Origin: Aedes albopictus
Taxonomy: Eukaryota > Arthropoda > Insecta > Diptera > Culicidae
Length of the DNA stretch: 64,000 nucleotides
Direction: 5' to 3'
Assembly (NCBI RefSeq): GCF_035046485.1
Contig: NC_085137.1
Location: 252,920,733 to 252,984,732 of the forward strand
This document shows, in pieces, positions 47,000 through 57,100 of the stretch; the stretch's first letter is position 1; the number at the start of each line of letters is the position of its first letter. Below the pieces are notes generated by a model. It was not told the origin of the DNA. It was given only the letters and a program-made list of their open reading frames with translations, and searched no databases. The translations under genes and the position numbers were made by a program.

Positions 47000-47629
47000 T
47001 ATGTAGGTGAGCTAAGTAAAAAAATCAGCTCAATCGGAGCATTGATTGCGGAGAATGAGATGTTTGAAGTGAGCGACTTTGCTCAAAAATAGAACAAAAA
47101 TCGGTTTCAAATCATCAACCTTTCCATACAAGGTCGAAAAAATATCCGCTCTACTGTATTTTTTTTCTTTCGCGTTTTCGAACTCAGGGCATGATTCTAC
47201 ACCAAAAACGATCATCAGCTTACCGAGTTCAAAAATGCTGTAAACTAGTGTTATCATTTGCCTTAGCTGTTCGATTCAGTTTTATAGCAAAGTTTATATT
47301 TTTGTTGAAGCCCCTATGGCAACAGCTGTACAGGCGTGGGTATTCAGCATGACCATGCCTAGGTTGACGTGTTCGACAGATGTAACAGCCCTATGAGGAA
47401 TTTTTTTTGTTGTAAAATCAGCACGGGAAACCCATGCCACTTTGAGCAATGACTGATGGGAGAAAAGCGATCTTTTATCACCAAGCAGGCAAGTAAGAAA
47501 ACCTTAAAAAAAAAAGCGAGAACAAGATCTAGTAAGACCATCATGTCTGAGAGAGATCATGTTCAGAGTACACTAAACTGGAAAACGTACTAAAAACATG
47601 CAAATGTTTTAGTTTTTTTACGTTTTTAT
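47000..47629. other. Non-coding stretch with a SINE-like segment
   Basis: 47325-47395 (GGCGTGGGTATTCAGCATGA, GTGTTCGACAGATG) resembles 60955-61010, a degenerate tRNA-derived head. Nothing else is supported. Confidence 0.45.
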
Positions 47630-47646
47630 AATCTCGGGACCAGAAG

Positions 47647-47700
47647 AGACGAGCCAGCCAAGGGCTGAAAGTCTCTCAAATAAAGATAAATCAATCAATC
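47647..47700 (+). mobile_element. 54-bp retroposed LINE 3' end with 17-bp target duplication
   Basis: A perfect direct repeat AATCTCGGGACCAGAAG (47630-47646 and 47701-47717) flanks GAGCCAGCCAAGGGCTGAAA and a (AATC)n tail. The same 3' end motif occurs near 19965 and, diverged, near 24475. An extreme 5' truncation of a non-LTR element. Confidence 0.88.
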
Positions 47701-47717
47701 AATCTCGGGACCAGAAG

Positions 47718-48720
47718 GGTACTGTGGTAGTTTGGTACATCACTGAGTAAGCCATACTAGTGAGAAGGATCATTATTATTACAACTTTCAACTGGTACTT
47801 GACATTGGCGACGAGCATGAACCCATTGCAGTGCGAAGGGCCAGGAGAAGCTGAAAACTTTCTGGTGAAGCAAATTGTGGATGAGTGAAATCCACTGAAG
47901 CAAATTCGGGAGTGAAGATCTAATACAGCGGAAACAAGAAGGAGACCGGAAGACAAAAGACGAAGAGTTAGCGGACAACTTGATCGTGATATTTCTCAAA
48001 GGTGTGATGGAGAGACGTTCTTTTTTGTGCCACGTTTCGTGATAGGAGAACAAAATTGTGAGAAGCTGGAATTATTGGTAAATATAAATTGTCTGCATAT
48101 CCGACGGATAGCATCTGATCGGATCAGACACGAGGGAAATCGAAAAATCTCGCCTCGAAAGAGGGAGATGCCTGAGGGGTAGATGAAAATCTGACCGTGG
48201 AAGGCAATATTTTTTTTGCGTCAATAACAAAAACTGTTATCAATTTGCTGTCATTGATAGCAGGATTTGTTTTCAATTTGCTGTCACAGGAACATTTTTC
48301 TGCTCTCATTTTTGATGTTTTAACCGTTAAAACGACCAAAATGACAACAACCTGAGTTATCAAAATTTGCAATATAACAACATCAAATTTAATTTTAAAT
48401 TTGCTATCAGACTTTGCTCGGGAAGAGAGCCTATAGCGGGTTAAAAACAACATAACATTCTGAATTCAGCTCCTCGAATGAAGTTCGACAAGCGATAACT
48501 AATTACGACCTAGCGTTGGCCGAAGCAGCCTGAATTAGCTGAACAGAAGCATATCACTTTGCCCATTACGTGCCGCTGAAGTGCTGATTGCACCCCGCAC
48601 ATAAGAGCTAATATTTCGGCCTGAAAAACAGTGCCGTAAGACTGATGTAGCCTCAGCTCACGAGAGTAGACACCAGCACCGCCCCGGCTCGGCCTTCGAG
48701 GAGTGAGCCATCAGTGTAAG
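47718..48720. other. Possible LTR-element leader/gag debris, otherwise non-coding
   Basis: TGGCGACGAGC at about 47807 could be a primer-binding site, followed by an ATG frame MNPLQCEGPGEAENFLVKQI that stops soon. This resembles the start of gag in LTR retrotransposons, but no LTR pair was found. The rest has no supportable exon. Confidence 0.25.
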
Positions 48721-48727
48721 GGTGCTA

Positions 48728-48925
48728 TTACACTCTTTGCCCAGACGCCAAATATTTGACCACTTTTGACAGATAAATTTTGGCAGGTTGTTTGGCTCTG
48801 TTTGTCCCTATTCGTTTTTCGAGAGTGACAAATATTTTTGTTTGCCATGTACACCTTGGTCAAAATTTAACTGTCAAAAATGGTCAAATATTTGGCATTG
48901 GTCAAAGAGTGTCATACTAGCTTAA
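48728..48925. mobile_element. MITE with GCCAAATATTTGACCA arms
   Basis: GCCAAATATTTGACCACTTT on the left pairs with GGTCAAATATTTGGC on the right, with ACACTCTTTG / CAAAGAGTGT nearer the ends. A related element lies at 59515-59630. No coding capacity. Confidence 0.75.
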
Positions 48926-49845
48926 CATACGATGCTGTCTGACATACCTGTCTCCAGATAACCAGATGTCCATTCTACCCGGGAAGGGAATTTCGTGGAA
49001 AATGTCCTATTTGGAAAATTACAAAAGCAATTGTCAGATCACTTGGAGCAAGGACAACTTTGTCCCAATTAACCAAAAGTGGAAACAACGAGGTGTGACT
49101 TAATCTGCGGTTCACTTGACCAGGGATTCCTGAAACGCAAAGTTTGTGAAATAACATTCACATGTTCAAAAAAGATGCATCGATGGTCAGATAGGGTATT
49201 GGTTCCCTTTAAGGAATCCTTTATCAAGCACGTGGCTCCCATTTTTATCCTACGAAAAAACAAAGGATTAAATTGTTTCTTTTGTTTTATATTTTTGTAT
49301 TTTCTATTAGAAGTGAGCACGCATGAAAACAAAAAGAACGGAATCAGTTGGTGCCATAATCGCTTCTTTTCAAATAGGATGAATATGGGAGCGTGAGATT
49401 ACTGATGGCACACATACTCTACATCAATTATGACAGCACATACATCACTGGTGATTAATTCAGAGAAGAGTGTAGCAACGATTACGTTATTGACAAGCAT
49501 ACAGGCTCGAGGCATGACACGCGAATTTGCCATTCCATTCTTACTGAAAATAGCCAATACTGGGTTCACAAGGTTTCCTTGATATAAAATCCCCTTACGA
49601 AGGTGAGGTTTTCGGACTAAGGCCCCTTGATTTGGGCTGAATCATCCAGCATAAGTCTGCAAAGATTGATCGTTGCTGTTCCTTTAGGCTGAAGATTAAT
49701 CTGAGCTATCCTAACCGTAGCCACTACCCAAACTAGGCAACATCAAACTCAATCACAGCAACAATAAAAACAGATCGATAGCGATTGGAAAACGCCAAAG
49801 GCAAGAAAACACAGAATAAATCGCATAATGCGAAATCATATAGGG
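48926..49845. other. Non-coding stretch with an uninterrupted repeat copy
   Basis: 49180-49430 is the reverse-complement copy of the repeat split at 31765-32727 and gives the empty site for that MITE. No gene is supported. Confidence 0.6.
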
Positions 49846-50063
49846 TATCGCGCCACTTGGGCGGTGGCTTCTATATTCGTCTGTTTTCCACTATAACTCA
49901 GTCAATTTTGAACCAATTGATTTGAAATGTTGTACACGAGTAGATACTATACCTATCTCACCACATTCCAAAAGTTGTGTCCATTGGTTTAAATTTGACT
50001 GAGTTATAGTGGAAAACAGACGAATATAGAAGCCACCGCCCAAGTGGCGCGATTCCCTAGGTA
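49846..50063. mobile_element. 218-bp near-perfect hairpin MITE
   Basis: Arms: TCGCGCCACTTGGGCGGTGG pairs with CCACCGCCCAAGTGGCGCGA, and GTTTTCCACTATAACTCAGT with ACTGAGTTATAGTGGAAAAC. The near-perfect arms suggest youth. Same family as 40885 and 59170. Confidence 0.88.
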
Positions 50064-50069
50064 AAAATT

Positions 50070-50610
50070 TTAACTAATTAACATCTTCATAATCTCGCCC
50101 TTCAAATTAAAGTCTACAGAAGGGCAGCTGATTGTCTCGGACAAACTCGGACTGCACCAATTACTGCGGTAGGCGCAGTAAAAGAAAAATACTGTGGAGG
50201 ACGTCCTGGTACTCCAAAGGCTCCCTTAGCGTTTAGGTTTTTATTAGCGAGCGGATGGAATGGTGACCCAATAATAATAAAAAAGCAGAAAGACGAAACC
50301 GACCAACTTTTTGAGTATGCTGTCTTGAGTAGGTACCTGCGCGTTATCCATCACGGCCAAAACTGCACTTGGAAGTTGGGGTGATGGATTTGCTATACTT
50401 TCCTCGTTGTGGCGATGTTGGGGTAAGAATTTTAAAGATGTGTGAGTGCATTTTCTTGAAACAAATGAACGTTATATGGAATGATGGGAATAGGTTGTTT
50501 TGATCGATAATCTCTAAGTAAGAACGAAGATATATAACTTTGGGATAAGTAAATGCTAAGTTTGAAAGTCAACCATGCGTTTTGTTGTTTCAAACAAGGA
50601 TATTTGTTTT
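50070..50610. other. Non-coding stretch, no gene seen
   Basis: No exon, repeat boundary or RNA gene could be supported. Confidence 0.4.
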
Positions 50611-50616
50611 TGCGTA

Positions 50617-50772
50617 GTATCATTGTCCTTGCCTCACAATATACAAATTCATGCAATGGTAGGCAAAGAAAACCCTTCAATTAATAACTTTGGAAATACT
50701 CAAAGAACACTAAGTTGAAGAGAAGCAGATCAAGTTCCAGTGGGAACGTAGAGCCATAAAGGAGAAGAAGAT
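50617..50772 (+). mobile_element. Feilai SINE, 5'-truncated
   Basis: GTATCATTGTCCTTGCCTCA, ATTCATGCAATGGTAGGC and ACGTAGAGCCATAAAGGAG follow the Feilai body in order, with an AGAAG tail. The tRNA-like head is missing. Confidence 0.8.
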
Positions 50773-51454
50773 GAAAACACTTGCACACACACTAAGGAGC
50801 ATGCCATCCCTGCTAGGAAATGATGATTTCCCTCATCTTATTCAATTTACCCCTGAACACAACAAATCTACATTAGAGATCGACTTCCTGGTCTCCTTAT
50901 GGTAGATGGGTTCCATTGTTTTTGTTGGTAGTAGAGTAGCTCTCGCTGAGACCGGCCCACTATTTACACCTTGTCTTTAAAAATATTTAAGGTGGCGCCA
51001 AAAGTCCTCGCCAAAAAAGTAAGGAAAATGCATTTGGTTACTCAAATTGATGGACCCCCCGTTAGTTAGAGCTACAACATTTTTTGCAGAGTCCTCGATT
51101 TTGGTCAAATGCTGGCTGATTTAAATCGTCATAGCTCGAAAGTTTCTCCAAAAAAAAACACTTCGAAACGAAATGTTGTTGAAAGTGGAAAGATAGAGCT
51201 ACTACTTACAGTTATAAAAAGTTGGGTCGGCCATATTGATTTTGGATGCCATCTTGGATTTTTGAACCAAAACTTTTTTGTTGGCAACAACTGATTTTGA
51301 AAATTTTTGCAATTGTAAGCTGAGACATTTATACACAACATATTGAGATGTCTTTTCTTCCTATCAAAAGTTATCCGCAGTTTTGTAAATCAAGCCACGT
51401 TTTTTCCATACATTTCCATGCTCACCGGCAACGACATGCAACAGCATCAGAGTA

Positions 51455-51596
51455 TACGCCTGCACATGCGCGTAGCTACAGTGCATTTGGCCCCTCAGCT
51501 TCAATGTCGTGCGCGCTTGTCATGCACTACAGCCAGCGTGCACGATATTGAAGCTGAGGGGCCAAATGCGCTATAGTTACGCGCATGCGCCTGCAG
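51455..51596. mobile_element. GC-rich hairpin MITE
   Basis: CATTTGGCCCCTCAGCTTCA pairs with TGAAGCTGAGGGGCCAAATG, and ATGCGCGTAGCTAC with GTTACGCGCATGCGC. CpG-rich stems in AT-rich surroundings. Confidence 0.78.
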
Positions 51597-51781
51597 CTAC
51601 ATTCGAGAAATTCGGAGGTTCGTTTCCGTTTTTAACTGTTTCTCAAAGATGCGAGCACTGTTTTTACCCTTCTTACACCCATAAGAAGGGTATAAATACC
51701 ACTCGAAAAACCGACTTTCGATCCGAGGCCCGCAGGGCCGAGTCTCATATACCAATCAACTCAGCTCGACGAACTGAGCAA

Positions 51782-51916
<135 letters not shown>

Positions 51917-51949
51917 TGCGTATGTTACAAAAAAAAGTCACGCACGTTT

Positions 51950-52640
51950 CTCAGCCATCTGATATCCGATATGGATTCTCTTAGTTGCAAATGAAAGCTA
52001 CAACATCCTAGTAGAACCCTATTGAATATTATTACGATCGGACATTTGGTTACCGAGATATCTTTCGAAGAGTACTTTAAAGTAATATAGGTTAGCTTTT
52101 TGGGAGATTTTTGACATTTAGCATATTGATGAATATCTCAGCCGTCTATCAACCGATTTGAGTTCTCTTGGCAGCAAATGAAAGCTACAACATCCTAGTA
52201 GATCGCCCAGAAATTTTATTTCGATAGCACATTTGGTTACAAAGATATCTTTCCAAGAGTACTTGGGATTTATACAATTAATTTATTTTTCAGATTTTTG
52301 ACCAAGTGCATCATATTAAACATCTCAGCCGCCTGTCAACCTATTTGGGTTCTCTTAGCATCAAATGAAAGCTACAACACCCTAGTAAATCACCCAGAAA
52401 TTTTATTTCGATTGGACATTTGATTACAGAGATATCTTTCAAAGAGTACTTGGGAGTAATACAGGTTAACTTTTTGAGAGATTTTTGACCAAGTGTATCA
52501 TAATAAATATCTCAGCCGTCTGTCAACCTATTTGGGTTCTCTGAGCATCAAATGAAAGCTACAATATCCTTGTAAAATTTTCTTTTTTTTTATTTCGATT
52601 GGACATGTGGTTACTAAGATATCTTTCGAAGAGTATTTTA
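51950..52640. repeat. Four tandem units of about 187 bp
   Basis: The anchor AAATGAAAGCTACAA recurs near 51990, 52177, 52364 and 52551. Units are diverged from each other, so the array is old. Confidence 0.85.
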
Positions 52641-53945
52641 ATAAATTCCTTTTTTTTTATTATTATATTCGCTTGTTATCTTGCATGAGCTTTTGACCAG
52701 TCTAAGGAAAATTATTTTTCAAAAAAATGTGTTAAATGAAATCTTTGAATTTATATATTGTGGAAAAAATACAAGAACCAAAATAACTAGCTAATGCCAA
52801 AACTGATTTACATAGTAGATATATCATTTTTATCCTTTTTACGCCATAACCATGAATACCAAGTACTTCGGAGCTAATTTATTCGACTGATTAAGAGATA
52901 TTAGACAAAGTGTATCTCGCTGATTTTCTTATCCATTAGTTAATCGATTCAAGATCTTTTGGCAGTTAACAAAAGATACAATATTCCAGAATATGTAAGC
53001 TATTTTTTTTTTAATTTCCTTGTGTTTCCTTGTCCTTAATGATACTGTACTGTAATAGGATCCCGTAATTTTGAAAATAAACTATTAAAGTATGAAACAA
53101 GATTTTAGAAGGTGTCTGGCATTTTTGGTGGTTTAGTCCATGATCCATGATGCTATTTTGAAAACCAATCCACTAGATGCCAAATCCACAATATTTTCTA
53201 GAACTTTTGGTCAGTCACACAAAATAAATTTGTTAAATACGAATGATACAACAATATTTTTAATAAATGTAAGAAGGGTTCTGTTCACCATAGGTGGATT
53301 AAATCGGGTTTTATAACTTTTTTTAGTGTTTTGGAAAGCTTAAATCTTCAGCTTTCCATTAGTGGGTTCAGATTTTTAATTCGTGTTTATAAACACTGCG
53401 AAATAATGCTGCATTTAAGTAAACGACCGGCCCCTGGCCCAGTGCGGAAAAAAGACATGATTTACAAAACGGCAGATAACTTTTGAACGGAGAAAAAGAC
53501 ATCTCTAATTTTTTGGTATGTTGTGTATAAATGTCTCAGCTTTGAATCAATGCAAAAAATTGAAAATCGGTGGTTGCCAATATGGTGAAAAATATGTTTT
53601 GGTATAAAAATCCAAGATGGCGGCCAAAATCAATATGACCGACCCAACTTTTTATAACTGTAAATAGTAGCTCTATCTTTCCTCTTTTTAACAACATTTT
53701 GTTTTGAGGTAGTTTTTGGAGAAACTTTCGAGTTATAACAGTTTAAATGAGCCAGCATTTGACCAAAACCGAGGGGTCTGCAAAAAACGTTGTGGCTCTT
53801 ACTAACGGGGGGTCTATCAATTTGAGTAACCAAATGCATTTTCCTTACTTTTTTGGCGAGGACTTTCAGAAAATCGCCCCCTTAAACATTTTTAAAGACA
53901 AGGTGTAAATATTTAGTGGGCCGGCTTCAGCGAGAGTTACTCAGA

Positions 53946-54132
53946 ATTGGAAAACGTCATGACATTTTTTTTTTTCATGACATTTCCGTGACATTTTACG
54001 TAGACGGCGAGTCGGGGCATTTCAAAATTAATTAATTGCAAATACGTGAACGACGTTGTGCATAATCGACCATTCAATTCTAAATTCGCAAATATATTAA
54101 TTTATTTGTTTTATTCATTGCATCTATTGTAG
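53946..54132 (+). other. End of the intron preceding the GALE coding exon
   Basis: AT-rich sequence ending in the acceptor CTATTGTAG at 54124-54132. The exon then carries 21 bases of 5' UTR before the start codon. Confidence 0.6.
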
Positions 54133-54153
54133 ATCTGAACCCAGGCCATCACC

Positions 54154-57100
54154 ATGACTGGCGAACAAAGGGGCACCGTACTGGTAACCGGTGGAGCCGG
54201 CTATATCGGCTCGCACACGGTCGTATCCTTGCTCGAAGCCGGTTACAGCGTTGTCGCCCTCGACAACTTCACAAACTCGGTCAACTCGTCTAAAAACGAG
54301 TCTATCGCCCTGAAACGCGTGGAGGAAATCACCGGAAAGAAAATTACATTCTACCGATGCGACCTGCTGGACAAGGACGCGGTGGAAGCAATCTTCCAGC
54401 AACACAAAATCGACTCGGTGATACATTTCGCTGCACTGAAAGCCGTGGGGGAATCCATGACCAATCCCCTGCTATACTACAAGAACAACATGATCGGAAT
54501 GATCAACCTTTTGGAAGTGATGGACAGCCACGGCGTGTACAAGATGGTATTTTCAAGCTCGTGCACAGTCTACGGAGAACCGGACACGTTGCCAATCACA
54601 GAGGAGAATCCCACCGGTAACGTGACCAACGTTTACGGTCGGACAAAGTACTTCATTGAAGAGATGCTGAAGGATGCCGTGAGTGCTGATCCCAAGTGGA
54701 ACATTATTGCGCTGCGGTACTTCAACCCAGTGGGAGCGCACAAATCCGGAAGGATTGGGGAGGATCCGACCAAGCAGTTCACCAATCTGATGCCCTACAT
54801 CAGTCAGGTAGCGATCGGGAAGAAAGATGTGCTTACCATTTTCGGAAACGACTATAACACACCCGATGGAACGGGTAAGTAAAATTATTCACGAATCTAT
54901 GGCACTGTCCTTATGATTCTATTGTAAACTGCTAGGTGTGAGAGATTACGTCCACGTGATGGATCTTGCTACTGGACACGTAGCGGCGCTGAACAAACTG
55001 GATCAACAGCATCTGGGATTGAAGGTTAGTCAATGGCGTCTGGTAAAATCTAGCCCTATTCCGATAGTAACACCTATTTTATATTTTTTCGTAGATGTAC
55101 AACCTGGGAACCGGCAAAGGCATCTCTGTGATGGAGTTGATCAATACGTTCGAGCGAGTGAATAAGGTCAAAATTCCGTACGTCATTCAGGAGCGACGCG
55201 CTGGTGATATTTCGGCGATGTTTGCTAACGCGAAACTGGCCGAAACGGAGCTCGGTTGGAAAGCCGTTCATACCGTTGATGAGATGTGTAAGTTGAAACA
55301 TACATGTATGTGGCCCTTTTCGATTGACAGAACTTCAAAAAGATCTAGGCCAGAATTGTGCACCATGAATGGTCGACCTTGTGTCCCATCACATTATTGC
55401 CGATGCATTCTACCTACCGAGTTGTAAAACTGGAAACGACATTGAAAAATTCTCCCGATGCCTCTTGTAGACTCTACCAACCCAAGTAACTGCGAAGCCG
55501 TATATAAGCGCTTTATGTTTGCTTTATAGTACTATATAAAATTGTAATTATAATGCTGCATAACTATAAACATCTCAGTAAAGCAATATTAAAGTCCTCC
55601 ATGAATTTCTCCAGAGCTCCTTCGTGAATTTATCCAAGATTTCCTCCAACAACTAATCCAGGGTTTTCTTCAGGAATTCCTAAAGGGATTTTTCCAGAAA
55701 TTTCTTCAGGTACTCCTCCAGAGTTTTCTCCAGAAATTCCCCCAGAAATTTCTCCGGAAATTCCATCAGGAAGTCCTCCAGGAATTCCTCTTATAATATC
55801 TCCAGGAACTCCCCGAAGAAGTCATAAAGGAATTTCTCCAAGAATTCATCCAAGAATTCCTCCTAGACATCTGCCTAGAATTCTTCCAAGAATACCTCCA
55901 GGAATTCCAAAAACTCCTACTAGACCTTCCCCAAGAATTTCACCAGAAAACTCTCTAAGATTTTTGCCAAGAATTCCTTCAGGAATTTCGCCCGAAATAT
56001 CTTCAGGGATTTTTTTCAAGAAATTCCTTCAAGAATTCATTCAAAAAATCATCCAGAAAATCAATTATGAATATCTCCTAGATTTTTCAGGAAACCTCCA
56101 GAAATTCCTCCGCTGGGACAACTCCAGGGATCCCTCCGTGAATTCCTTCAAGGATTTCTTCAGGAACTGCTCCGAGACTTCTTCTTTCTCAAGAAAATTC
56201 TCCAAGAATTCCTTCAAAATTATCTCCAAAAAATCCTCCAGGATTTTTTCTAAGAATTTCTCCAAATATTCACCCAATAATCCGTCAAGAAATTTCTCCA
56301 GAAATTCCTTCAAGAATTCCGCAGAAACTCTAAAAAGAATTTCTCCAAGACCTGCTCCAATAATTCTGTCAAAAATTTCTCCAAGAATCCCTTCAGGAAT
56401 TTGGCCAGGGATTCCTTTATAAATAACTCTAGGAATACCTTCAGGGATTTTCAATGAATACCTTCAGAAATCCTACAGAAATTCCTTCAGGAATGCCTAC
56501 AGGAATACCCCCAGAAATTCCTCCGAGAATACGTCCAGGAATTCCTCCCACAATATCCGGAGAAAACCCTGGAGGAATTCCTGAAGTACTTTTTGCAAGA
56601 ATTCCTGTAGTAATTTGTGAAGGAATTTTTGAAGAATTTCTCAGGGAAATTCTTAGAGGAATTTTTGAAGGATTTCCTTGAACTGCTGGGGGGATTTTTG
56701 AAATTACTTTTTTCAATTATTATTTTCTGGAGGAATTCCTCGAGGATTTCATGGAGTAATTCCTGTAAGAATTCATGGAGTATTTCATGCGAGTAATTCA
56801 TGGAGTATTTCATGCGAGTAATTCCGAATTCACGCGAGGAATTCCTAAAGTATTTCCCGCAACAACTGGAATTGAGGAAATTTCTGGATCAATAGTTCCT
56901 ACAGCAATTATTGTAGGAATTCTTGCAGTTTTTCCTGGAGGAATTCCTGGAATACTTTTTGTAGGAATTTCCCGGAACAATTCCAAGACGATTTCCTGTA
57001 GTAATTCCAGGAGAAATTCGTAGAGTAATTCCTGGAGAAATTACCGGAGTAATTCCTGAACTTCTGGAGCATTTGCTAGAGGAATTTCTAGAATATATCT

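Noticed and set aside
48200..48460. 109-codon minus-strand frame as gene
   Set aside because: No domain, no neighbours, ends in repeat-like AT-rich sequence.
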